From the NCBI GenBank assembly GCA_025459355.1, contig JALOQS010000009.1, forward strand, positions 1 through 51,669: a DNA stretch of 51,669 bases. The letters are read 5' to 3'. This stretch comes from Pirellula sp. Lineage in GTDB: Bacteria; Planctomycetota; Planctomycetia; Pirellulales; Pirellulaceae. Of this stretch, positions 10,201-17,253 are shown in pieces (positions within the stretch are counted from its first letter, which is position 1; each line of letters begins with the position of its first letter). The notes under the pieces are model-generated. The model saw nothing but the letters and a program-made list of their open reading frames with translations, was not told the origin of the DNA and searched no databases. A program made the translations under genes and the position numbers.

Positions 10201-11106
10201 GTCAGCATTCCTCCTATCCATACTCCCGGTGAATTGGAATCGCCGTCATTGCTTCTGAGATGGGAAGTGGTAGAGGATCCAGAGAAACACATCGTTTTAA
10301 AGAGCACACAACCGCTGGATCGAGACGATTTCTTCTCCAAACTGCAGCACACGCTCGACAGCAAGGGTAAGAGTCTGCTGGTTTTCATCCATGGCTACAA
10401 TGTCTCGTTTGATGATGCAGCACGGCGCACAGCCCAAATGGCGTATGATCTCAAATTCCCTGGCGCACCCGTCTTTTATAGCTGGCCCTCGTACAACAAT
10501 TGGTATCGCTATCCAGACGACAAAGCGAACATCGAACGCAGCGTCGATCAAATCAAAGATTTCTTGCAGCAACTGGCTAAAGACTCCAAAGCCGAAAGCA
10601 TCAACCTAATCGCTCATAGCATGGGCAATGTTGGACTCACTCAAGCCATCGCAAAAATGGGGGTCGACCGGCCCATTTTCAACCAAGTCGTCTTGGCAGC
10701 GCCGGACATTGACGCCAACGTATTTCGCAACGAGATCGCCCCCCGCATCACAAGCAAAGCGAATCGATTCACTCTCTACACGTCCAAAAACGATTTAGCT
10801 CTCGTGGCCTCTCGTTTTTTTAACTCAAGCGGTCGCTTGGGCGATTCGCGAGAAGGCCCGATCGCCGTCCCGGGCATCGACACAATCGATGCCACCGATA
10901 TTGATACGAGCCTGCTGGGACACTCCTACTATGGCAGTAATGCGAGCGTGCTGGATGATATCTCAAGCTTGCTGCTGGGCAAACCACTATCGGAAAGATC
11001 ACACTTACGAGCTCAGAACGATGCGACGCCACCCTATTGGATCTTTGATCCGTCATGGCGAACGGTCAAAAATGGTACGACCAATTCCGAGCCTATCACT
11101 CGATAA
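7207..11106 (+). CDS. HEAT-like repeat array fused to DUF900 alpha/beta hydrolase
   Basis: Very large (1299 aa) envelope protein. An N-terminal signal sequence or anchor (about 24-48, NLMMLLAAIAFSFLGF) precedes a long alpha-helical, HEAT-like repeat region (about 60-780). A low-complexity Ser/Thr/Gln/Asn linker follows (about 800-900), then two hydrophobic helices (about 922-962), and a C-terminal DUF900 esterase/lipase-like domain. The hydrolase shows LLVFIHGYN (oxyanion region; His1062) and the nucleophile elbow AHSMGN with Ser1138. Later LAAPDIDANVF and GHSYYG (His1239) are candidate acid and base positions. GGAG six nt upstream supports ATG 7207; starting at the internal MM pair would also leave a signal peptide. 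The hydrolase domain is usually found alone, so the fusion with a repeat array of this length is unusual. Substrate unknown. Confidence 0.85.
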   Translation: MHSNTRWAVCCTIDKGIHGGFIKRNLMMLLAAIAFSFLGFSNIKNASGQSPSFLLGRSDSVRHLAPYLTARNPSLAHVIRAQGVYAVTDVSAIPVLLPHIVEALQANDPATRNAATRAISNIVLKLDRNTYKRIPIQNWNSIEMQLERAGSLLSLQPQHVNLQNDIESLLRRVNSGEWDRQAKLRTRKTLNAKQLSFLSELTGSIDAGAPQRVHKFERGIDHFSVSEKREILEQLCQQAPPSFVEIVILSTNEHDDDFIDSLLWLAEGNDNTTWEVLLASCCPQSKETRKRLTESILRNAARPSLKSELIQTLSRSREIEPEYARRLIRDFTHFLDQQNDSESFALLNAMSSFLNRHKGSISAKQIDELKQIALKNILQQKQDSNYRSSLVGFVVDTFPKDVFVADTLVHTLKESESDSSIQFDTLAAISSNPYFCQKAKPQLLFHATRGDTPTMELALQGLSHVQDLNVSDLEKLLPIAFGDGDSSPANLESQIRVLAAKAIAAQGPNAVAPLRALLSQRMSRRAQTGDLERLLRTIELCGQRDVELDAMMSQLVTDPFRSLEIRIAAWNARATTALLTDRVLKEIHLYLNDFEYEPEVRASALCAMAQICGACSIPKLSLYAHDDDPLIRISARFAHHYSGESTTAARLLIDEIGSVANDETLNDEEKSQFEETIRDLILELGDSAEDAYRTVLKSETYSPVQKSVAFRALASSPSRSWNELLSLVNETDLESQFSREIRAAWDFDTDLVPALYAKILKSNPETTLAQELWQIAEDTTLGLGAGDDGEFWGDSALRVAIQNNTLQPRRDASAVASMPKQSQTPDKTVTNTEASMSPSETIAEAAPNNAAKGQTSTSMERNQNDAPERTSQSYTAKPTRLMALNQNILQNESGSVALANTDRVVSVFYGTNRQLRAMPNLGGTLRWGAFVLSLACFLVCVVKFAKQRSMKFAIIALLGLMGLTSMARDSLDIAYWFPNRAAMFTGEYSSEIKYGVCDVSIPPIHTPGELESPSLLLRWEVVEDPEKHIVLKSTQPLDRDDFFSKLQHTLDSKGKSLLVFIHGYNVSFDDAARRTAQMAYDLKFPGAPVFYSWPSYNNWYRYPDDKANIERSVDQIKDFLQQLAKDSKAESINLIAHSMGNVGLTQAIAKMGVDRPIFNQVVLAAPDIDANVFRNEIAPRITSKANRFTLYTSKNDLALVASRFFNSSGRLGDSREGPIAVPGIDTIDATDIDTSLLGHSYYGSNASVLDDISSLLLGKPLSERSHLRAQNDATPPYWIFDPSWRTVKNGTTNSEPITR

Positions 11107-11171
11107 TCAATTCCCAAGCATCAATTTGGAACAATCAACTCCGCCGACCTCCGCCAAACTCCCTCGGGAAC

Positions 11172-12518
11172 CTAAACTCCGATCCCGTCTGGTGTGTTCC
11201 AAAAACCACCTCTCGCATGATCAAACCCTAGACGTCGCCCGCAGGTTGTACTCACAATCTGCCCCTGTTCAAAAACGACCTGACCTCCGACAAACGTTTT
11301 TACCGGCCAGCCAGTTAGAGTCACACCATTCCACGGACTCCATTTGACCTTCGTAAATTGATCCTCGTTACGTATCGTCTTCTTTAGAGTCGGATCCACC
11401 AAGACCAGATCAGCATCATAGCCCACCTCGATTCGCCCCTTGCCGACAATCCCCCAAACTCGCGCCGGGGCGTCACTGGTCCAAGAAGCAATCTGCGTCC
11501 AGGAGCATTCCCCGCGACTGGCTCGATCCAAAAGCAACGAGAAGTAGTTTTCCACAGCGGGCAAACCACTCGGGCTAGCAGGATAAGGTTGCCGTTTTTC
11601 TTCGAGCGTATGGGGAGCATGGTCGGTCGCAACGACTTGGATGACTCCGTCAACCAGCGCCTTCCATAGTTCCTCCGTATCATGCTTTGTCTTGATCGAC
11701 GGGTTCATTTGTATGAGAGTCCCGAGCGTGGCATAGTCATCAACCGAAAAATACCAGTGATGCGGGCAAAGCTCACATGTGATCAAGTTTCTATGATCCT
11801 TGACCAACTCAATTTCGGGTGCCGTGCTCAAGTGAAGGACATGGAATCGATGGTGATGCCGATAAGCAAGATCGAGAGCACGTTTCGTGGCGATGAAAGC
11901 AGCACGATGGTCTCTCACTCGTGAGTGGTCCGCAACGGTTCGATCCGAAGGCAACCGACTCATGTTTTCATTAACCGTTTTTTCGTCTTCACAATGTGCG
12001 CAGATGGGAAGAGTCGTTTCGGCAAAGATTCGTTCGAGCGATTCTTGATCATCGACCAATAAATCGCCAGTACTCGAGCCAATAAAGATCTTGATCCCAG
12101 GGACACCGACGGCTGCTTTTAGGTCCTGGACATTACTCGTTGATGCACCGATGTAGAATCCATAATTGACTACGGACTTAATGGCCGCCAAAGCGTATTT
12201 CTCTTCGATCAGTGTTTGATTCGTTGCAGAAGGTTTCGTGTTGGGCATCTCAAGAAATGATGTCACCCCACCGGCCGCGCACGCTTGACTAGCGGTCCGC
12301 AAGTCTTCTTTGTGGGTGAGCCCGGGTTCGCGAAAGTGAACTTGATCGTCGATCAATCCAGGAAACAAAACCAAACCGCGAGCATCGATAACATGCTGTG
12401 CGGAAACCGATTCCGGTGCATCGATCGCCACAATCTTTCCGTGCTCGATCAAAACGTTGGCATCAGCGACTCGATCAGGAAATACAACGCTTGCGTTTCT
12501 AATAAGTGTTTTGGACAT
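11172..12518 (-). CDS. pyrC: Dihydroorotase (class I / type IIa-like), pyrimidine synthesis
   Basis: Amidohydrolase of about 448 residues interconverting N-carbamoyl-aspartate and dihydroorotate in de novo pyrimidine synthesis. Supporting motifs are [20 protein letters not shown], the bridging carbamylated-Lys site [17 protein letters not shown], metal-binding ICAHCEDE and HVLHLST, and catalytic ATDHAPHT. The normal D-x-H-x-H metal motif reads D-D-Q-V-H, so the first His is Gln. From memory this variant is shared with a Bacteroidetes-type dihydroorotase subfamily, so I do not call it inactive. I chose ATG 12518 because the frame upstream (to 12587) encodes residues not expected in the family. 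No strong Shine-Dalgarno is visible. No other pyr gene is nearby. A dihydropyrimidinase or allantoinase is less likely given the EMPNT motif. Confidence 0.88.
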   Translation of the reverse strand: MSKTLIRNASVVFPDRVADANVLIEHGKIVAIDAPESVSAQHVIDARGLVLFPGLIDDQVHFREPGLTHKEDLRTASQACAAGGVTSFLEMPNTKPSATNQTLIEEKYALAAIKSVVNYGFYIGASTSNVQDLKAAVGVPGIKIFIGSSTGDLLVDDQESLERIFAETTLPICAHCEDEKTVNENMSRLPSDRTVADHSRVRDHRAAFIATKRALDLAYRHHHRFHVLHLSTAPEIELVKDHRNLITCELCPHHWYFSVDDYATLGTLIQMNPSIKTKHDTEELWKALVDGVIQVVATDHAPHTLEEKRQPYPASPSGLPAVENYFSLLLDRASRGECSWTQIASWTSDAPARVWGIVGKGRIEVGYDADLVLVDPTLKKTIRNEDQFTKVKWSPWNGVTLTGWPVKTFVGGQVVFEQGQIVSTTCGRRLGFDHARGGFWNTPDGIGV

Positions 12519-12821
12519 CGATCGAACTTTCTGATCACCGGCAAACAAAAGCCGGCAAACAAAAGACTTTAGAGTCGGAGGCGACAAGGCAGGAAAATGA
12601 AAAACGTTTCGATCGGTTCAGTAACCTCCCCAAACCGATCCGACAAGTTCGTTCAGAACCATCTCGCGTTTACTGTACAATGGATAGTGAGTTGTACCAG
12701 AGGACAGAGCGTAAACCCAAGGGCTCCAGGCGAGAAAAACAGAGGATCGGAGAAAATGATGGTTGCATGGAAACAGAACAAAACGTATTCGAAACGCGAA
12801 ACAACAAGAGAGGTCCACACG
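12519..12821. other. Intergenic region between divergent pyrC and TPR gene
   Basis: A 300-bp stretch with no convincing gene. It holds a perfect 14-bp tandem duplication (12538-12565) in the pyrC leader and a lone TACAAT at 12676-12681 that could be a -10 element for the plus-strand gene, without a convincing -35. The plus-strand frame stays open through it, so a longer N-terminus for the TPR protein cannot be excluded. Confidence 0.5.
12538..12565. repeat. Perfect 14-bp tandem duplication in pyrC leader
   Basis: Two adjacent identical copies of ccggcaaacaaaag, 20 bp upstream of the pyrC start on the minus strand. It would lie in the 5' leader of the pyrC mRNA. Confidence 0.8.
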
Positions 12822-13568
12822 ATGATTCGCAACCTGTTGATTTTCCTAACTCTAGCGTTAAGTTTTTCCGAACCATTGCGTGGCTCATGCCAGCCTCCTG
12901 GTTTGGCTTCGCGACTCGAATACGCCCTACAACGTGGAGAAACGCAGACCATTCTTTCGGAGCTAAACGAACAGATTGCCCAAGAGCCAAACAACGTTGA
13001 CCTCTATATCATGCGAGGATCACTCTATTTCAGAACTGGTCGCGTAAAAGAGTCACTCTCCGATTTCGACACCGCTGTGGAAAAGTCTCCGGAGGTGCTG
13101 CCGTATCTCTGGCAACGTGGAATCTCTCAGTACTATGCCGAAGAATACAAAAAGGGGGTGGAGCAGTTCCAAGTACACCGAACAGTGAACCCCAATGATG
13201 TGGAAAACGCATTCTGGCACTTCCTCTGTGTCGCCAAACTCGAAGGTATCGAGAAAGCATCACAGAATGTGCTTTTAGCTGGCCAAGATGCCCGAGAACC
13301 TCTCATGCAAGTCCAACTGTTGATCCAAGGGAAAATGACGGAAAAAGCTGTTGAGGAAGTCACCGAAAAAGGCCCACGATCGACGAAGTTCTACGGCTAC
13401 CTCTATCTCGGTTTGTATGCGGATGTTAACGGAGATACCGCTAAATCGATTGGATATCTAGAGAAATGCCTGGGCGTCAATTACCCCGGATACATGAACG
13501 ATGTCGCCAAAGTGCACCTGCAGCAACTGAAGGCAAAACAAGAGAAGAAAAGCTCGGAAGAAAAATAG
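12822..13568 (+). CDS. Secreted TPR-repeat protein
   Basis: Protein of about 248 residues with a cleavable signal peptide (MIRNLLIFLTLALSFSEPLRGSC) followed by TPR-like helical pairs: the segment EPNNVDLYIMRGSLYFRTGR begins a clear repeat, then DFDTAVEKSPEVLPYLWQRG and another unit. The C-terminus is Lys/Glu-rich. ATG 12822 is preferred because it begins directly at a signal peptide and has GAGAGG about 9 nt upstream. ATG 12756, with GGAG just upstream, would add 22 basic residues. The frame is open back to 12597. It resembles planctomycete secreted TPR proteins of unknown role. Neighbours give no functional hint. Confidence 0.8.
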   Translation: MIRNLLIFLTLALSFSEPLRGSCQPPGLASRLEYALQRGETQTILSELNEQIAQEPNNVDLYIMRGSLYFRTGRVKESLSDFDTAVEKSPEVLPYLWQRGISQYYAEEYKKGVEQFQVHRTVNPNDVENAFWHFLCVAKLEGIEKASQNVLLAGQDAREPLMQVQLLIQGKMTEKAVEEVTEKGPRSTKFYGYLYLGLYADVNGDTAKSIGYLEKCLGVNYPGYMNDVAKVHLQQLKAKQEKKSSEEK

Positions 13569-13636
13569 AAAAAAATTTGCCGCAGGGTATTCCCAACGCG
13601 CGATCTAGTGTTAATATTATTTCGTTGTCGCTGAGC

Positions 13637-13709
13637 GGATTTCGGGCGTGACCGCATGCGACAACACAACCTTGCCCCATTGTGCTTTGACTGGATTTCG
13701 GGCGTGACC
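13637..13709. repeat. 17-bp direct repeat pair
   Basis: The sequence ggatttcgggcgtgacc occurs identically at 13637-13653 and 13693-13709, 56 bp apart start to start. Confidence 0.85.
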
Positions 13710-13822
13710 AGTCTCGGTGCTTTGGGGCTTTTTCGTTTTTATACGGCTCGTTTTCTTGCAACGGCTTTCTTTTGAAGCTCCGCTTTTCTCGGACGCTCTC
13801 TTCGAACGCGTGTCACTGCAAA

Positions 13823-13890
13823 GCCCAGTAATCTACGAGGCCCAGTAATCTACCAGGCCTAACAATCTGAGAGGCCTGGTAATCTTGCAG
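13823..13890. repeat. Tandem array of four 17-bp units
   Basis: Units at 13823-13839, 13840-13856, 13857-13873 and 13874-13890. The first two are gcccagtaatctacgag and gcccagtaatctaccag (one mismatch). The third and fourth keep gcc, aatct and a terminal ag. A related taatcttgc recurs at 13911-13919, out of phase. The array lies in noncoding DNA. Confidence 0.85.
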
Positions 13891-14041
13891 CTTGCTCAAT
13901 TGTGACCTATTAATCTTGCGGCCGTTTCGTCTCCTCGGACCCGCTGTTTTGCCCAGAGCGGGCAAGCTCTCAGCAAACCGAAAGACGAATCGCCTTCAGC
14001 GGATAGGCAGATAGACAGACAGTCATGCAGGTCGCGGCCGC

Positions 14042-15637
14042 TCACTCCGGATCAGCAATCATTCTTTGGTACATCGCGTCCCGAATTTCCGATTGCTTCC
14101 ATCCGCTTGTGTGCCCCTTGCCTGGCTCGATGATGACCTCTCCTACAAAGGCTGGATTCGCCAGAGTTTGCGTCATCTCCCGAAATCGCTCCACCGCCAA
14201 ATTCAAAAAATACTCGTCCTTATCCCCAACCCAAACATGGATCTTTCCCTTCAAACGACTACCCACGTTTGACCAATTGTCTTGAAGCACCATACGCAAA
14301 TCATAACGTTTCCAAGCCTCAGCAACTTGACGATTGATTTGGCCTGATTCGCCATTCCAAAGAGTCATTGGCCCGTCGGCCCCCTTCGGGCCGTAAACGG
14401 CGTTCCAACTGGCCCACTGCTGACCACCCAGCTCCCATCGCCCGCCACCCAGCACTCTCTCCAATTGGCATTCATGGCGAACACTGTAGTCGGTCTCCCC
14501 GTTCCGATTTCGTTTGGCAGGCACTTCGGAACCATCCTTTTGAAGAAACGCGTTTTCGTGTTCGTAGATGTTGATCAGCTGAAAGTTTCTGAAATCGACA
14601 CCGTCCGGACATGACGACCAACAACCGTTGAAATCGTCCGGATAGAAAATCTGCAAAGCCAGCGATACCCAACCTCCCGTACTTCCGCCGGTGGTAAACC
14701 TAAACTTGCCGGAGCCGGCACACTGGTACTTTTGCTCAACATACGGAATGATCTCCTCCAACAATGCACGTCCATACGGCCCGTTGTTGGCTGAATCGAC
14801 ATAGTACGGATCACCAAACGGTCCTGCTCCATCAAGCAGAATTTGTACGAACCTGGGATCTCGTTCGAGCCCCAGCACGCTGCTGCTTCGTTGCCCAAAA
14901 CCTCCGATGTGCACAATCAGCCCTCTCGTTCCCGATGGCTTCTGCGAAGAATTCTCACTAGCGTCTATGTCTTGCGCAGGCAAAGCAACACCAAAGCGAA
15001 GGGTCATCGGGCGATTGTGAAACGCAGTCAGCAACGGGCTCGGTATCTCGACTTGCTCATACCCTTCTCGTTCACGGCCGGGGCGAGCCTCGATCGTTTG
15101 AGTGAGTGGTATAGAAACCTTGGTACCCTTTGGAACAGGCAGGGATATCTCAACGACCTCGCTTCTGATGTTTCCTGGTGCGTTAGGCAAATTGATCGAT
15201 GGGTTAAACGCCAAGATTGCCTGCACCTTGTATGGCCCAGGTGGCAAGCTATCGAGATCGACTCCAACAGGAAATCCCACAGCCGACTTATCGATTGGAA
15301 TGGGACGATCTCGCTCGATTTTGTTGAGAGTCATCCCAAAAGTAGGCTGCCCAGGAAAGGAAGCGTCCGTAAATCGCGGCCGTCCGTCACCCGAACTAAA
15401 GGCCACTAAAAGTCGCGACGTAGATTCCGGCAACTTGAGATTCGCGTCACTAACGACGACCTCCAGCCAAGGCTCCGATCCCCGAGCTACCACGACAGTA
15501 CACAGGATGTTGAGAAACGCAATCAACAGAATAAGTGAGCGAAACCTGGCTCGCAGTGGAATGGGCTTTAGTGTCCAAGAAGCATGAAAATCGGCCCAAA
15601 AGCCAAAGGATTTACCAGCATGTTGCGTCATAGACAT
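14042..15637 (-). CDS. Secreted esterase-like alpha/beta hydrolase
   Basis: Exported serine hydrolase of about 531 residues. A basic stretch is followed by a hydrophobic signal segment (LILLIAFLNILCTVVVA, about 34-50). An N-terminal beta-rich region precedes the hydrolase domain. The nucleophile elbow is TTGGSTGG (Ser at the centre), followed by the sequence ALQIFYPDDFNGCWSSCPD. Candidate catalytic Asp lies in VGDKDEYFLN and His in GKGHTSGW near the C-terminus. This matches the esterase-D/enterochelin-esterase-like fold and planctomycete esterases annotated as putative. The open frame begins at a GTG at 15688; I prefer ATG 15637 because the extra residues are not needed for export. No Shine-Dalgarno is clear. 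Substrate unknown; polysaccharide acyl esters are possible (inference). Confidence 0.8.
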   Translation of the reverse strand: MSMTQHAGKSFGFWADFHASWTLKPIPLRARFRSLILLIAFLNILCTVVVARGSEPWLEVVVSDANLKLPESTSRLLVAFSSGDGRPRFTDASFPGQPTFGMTLNKIERDRPIPIDKSAVGFPVGVDLDSLPPGPYKVQAILAFNPSINLPNAPGNIRSEVVEISLPVPKGTKVSIPLTQTIEARPGREREGYEQVEIPSPLLTAFHNRPMTLRFGVALPAQDIDASENSSQKPSGTRGLIVHIGGFGQRSSSVLGLERDPRFVQILLDGAGPFGDPYYVDSANNGPYGRALLEEIIPYVEQKYQCAGSGKFRFTTGGSTGGWVSLALQIFYPDDFNGCWSSCPDGVDFRNFQLINIYEHENAFLQKDGSEVPAKRNRNGETDYSVRHECQLERVLGGGRWELGGQQWASWNAVYGPKGADGPMTLWNGESGQINRQVAEAWKRYDLRMVLQDNWSNVGSRLKGKIHVWVGDKDEYFLNLAVERFREMTQTLANPAFVGEVIIEPGKGHTSGWKQSEIRDAMYQRMIADPE

Positions 15638-15816
15638 CAACCAAAATCGTTTGAAGAAAGGTACAACAGGAAAGAGCCAAGCGTTCACGACACTTGCTCG
15701 TGCACTCGTCGCAGTTTAGACTCTTTTCAAGAGTTTAGCGCTATTTCCCAGAAATACTTTCACGAATCGCATCGCTACTTTGCTAGGAAGTCAAGGTAGT
15801 CGCAAGGAGCTGCTAC

Positions 15817-17154
15817 ATGTTTCGTCGTGCCTTGGTCTCAACATTGTTGGTTTCTACGTCGGGGCTAGCCTCTATCGTTGGCTTGTCATCACAGATGGGA
15901 TTCGCCGAGGATTGGCCTCAGTACTTGGGCCCTAATCGAAACGGCATTTCCTCCGAGTCAGGATTGTTAGGCGAGTGGCCGGAGTCTGGCCCAGCTCTCG
16001 ATTGGACCTTTAGCGACGCGGGCATCGGTTTTTCCAGCATCACCATTGCGGACGGGCTTTTGTATACCTGCGGCGCGAGAGACGACCAGGAGTTCCTTAT
16101 CTGTGTCGACCTCAAGACGGGAAAAGAACTTTGGTCCGCTCCGATGGAACCAAAGTTTGATTTCAACGGGAATCAATGGGGCGCTGGCCCGCGATCCACC
16201 CCGTCTGTCTCCCAAGGAAAAGTGGTCGCCCTCGGCGGGGGAGGACAGCTGGTTTGTTTGGATGCAAAATCGGGCAAGCCACTTTGGAAGCAGCACATGA
16301 TGAACGACTTGGGCGGGGAGGTGAATCCGGTCGGTGGCGGTCCGGGCACCAAGCCCGGCGAAGCGAAGTTGGGCTGGGGATACAGCTGGTCTCCATTGAT
16401 TGATGGGGATCGTGTCATTGGCAATCCTGGTGGCCCACAAGGAGCCGCCATCGCTTGGGATTTAGCAACTGGCAATGTCATCTGGCGCAGCGCCGACTTC
16501 ATCGATCAAGCGTCGTATGCCTCACCGATCGTTGCAGAGTTCGAGGGAGTCAAGCAATATGTTTTCCTTCACAACGCTGGCCTCACCTCGATTGCCGCAG
16601 ACGACGGACGCAAGCTTTGGTACTGGGAAAAGAAATACCCAGACGTTGTGATTCCGACTCCGCTCATCGTTGGTAACCAAATCTACGTTAGTGCGGGTAG
16701 CAGCCCATCGACTTGCGATCTGATCACCATCAAAAAAGATGGCGACGGTTTCGCACCCCAATCGGAATACAAGCCAAAGGCTCAAAGAGTTATGAAGAAC
16801 TCGGTCAGCGGCTCTGTCATCATCGATGGCAAAGCGTATGGCTACTCTGACAAGATAGGTTGGGTTTGCCAAGATGTTCAGTCCGGCAACCAAGTGTGGG
16901 CTTCCCGCCAACCGCTCAAGGCTGGGTCCGTGATCTCTGCCGATGGAAAGCTTCTGTGCTACGACGAAGAAAATCGAGATGTAGCTTTAGTCGAAGTCAA
17001 CCCGAAAGAGTTCGTACTCAAGTCTAAGTTCACACTGCCACTAGAGACCAAGTTCCCTGCTCCCAGTGGCAGAAATTGGACTCCGATGACGTTGTCGGAT
17101 GGCAAGCTATACGTCAGAGACCAGGAACATATCTTCCGGTTCTCGATTAAGTAA
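15817..17154 (+). CDS. Secreted PQQ-like beta-propeller protein
   Basis: Exported propeller of 445 residues. It starts with a signal peptide (about 1-30, ending near GFAEDW), followed by the conserved WPQYLGPNRNG motif that opens many planctomycete PQQ-like proteins. Repeated strands of the type LICVDLKTGKELW, LVCLDAKSGKPLW and AIAWDLATGNVIW are blades of a beta-propeller. AAGGAG lies about 7 nt upstream of ATG 15817. These proteins resemble quinoprotein dehydrogenases and BamB, but no dehydrogenase cofactor ligands are evident, so it is probably a binding or assembly protein in the periplasm. Three 17-bp repeat units begin inside its stop codon. Confidence 0.88.
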   Translation: MFRRALVSTLLVSTSGLASIVGLSSQMGFAEDWPQYLGPNRNGISSESGLLGEWPESGPALDWTFSDAGIGFSSITIADGLLYTCGARDDQEFLICVDLKTGKELWSAPMEPKFDFNGNQWGAGPRSTPSVSQGKVVALGGGGQLVCLDAKSGKPLWKQHMMNDLGGEVNPVGGGPGTKPGEAKLGWGYSWSPLIDGDRVIGNPGGPQGAAIAWDLATGNVIWRSADFIDQASYASPIVAEFEGVKQYVFLHNAGLTSIAADDGRKLWYWEKKYPDVVIPTPLIVGNQIYVSAGSSPSTCDLITIKKDGDGFAPQSEYKPKAQRVMKNSVSGSVIIDGKAYGYSDKIGWVCQDVQSGNQVWASRQPLKAGSVISADGKLLCYDEENRDVALVEVNPKEFVLKSKFTLPLETKFPAPSGRNWTPMTLSDGKLYVRDQEHIFRFSIK

Positions 17155-17203
17155 GGCTTCAGATTCAGCAAGGCTTCAGATTCAGCAAAGCCCACGATTC
17201 AGC
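17153..17203. repeat. Three tandem 17-bp units starting in a stop codon
   Basis: Two identical copies of aaggcttcagattcagc (17153-17169, 17170-17186) and a third with 12 of 17 matching bases (17187-17203). The first copy begins at the second base of the PQQ-gene stop codon. Confidence 0.9.
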
Positions 17204-17228
17204 AAGGTGCACTATCGGATCGGACTCT

Positions 17229-17253
17229 GTTAAGCAACCGACGGTTGCTTAAC
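17229..17253. repeat. 12-bp perfect inverted repeat over the RND stop codon
   Basis: gttaagcaaccg at 17229-17240 and its exact complement at 17242-17253, separated by one base. It covers the last seven codons and the TAA stop of the minus-strand RND gene. It can form a hairpin with a stem of about 10 bp. No T-run follows, so it may act in mRNA 3'-end stability or as a weak terminator between the convergent genes. Confidence 0.7.

Larger units (their letters stand above)
13569..14041. other. Repeat-rich intergenic region, no gene seen
   Basis: A 473-bp region between convergent genes, with no credible ORF. It contains a 17-bp direct repeat (ggatttcgggcgtgacc at 13637-13653 and 13693-13709), a tandem array of four 17-bp units (13823-13890), and G/C-rich complementary blocks around 13940-13975 (gccc...gggc and gagc...gctc) that could form small hairpins. 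No terminator with a clear T-run is visible for either flanking gene. Confidence 0.6.

Noticed and set aside
13823-13890. Possible CRISPR array
   Set aside because: Units are 17 bp, directly adjacent with no spacers, and no cas gene is in the window.
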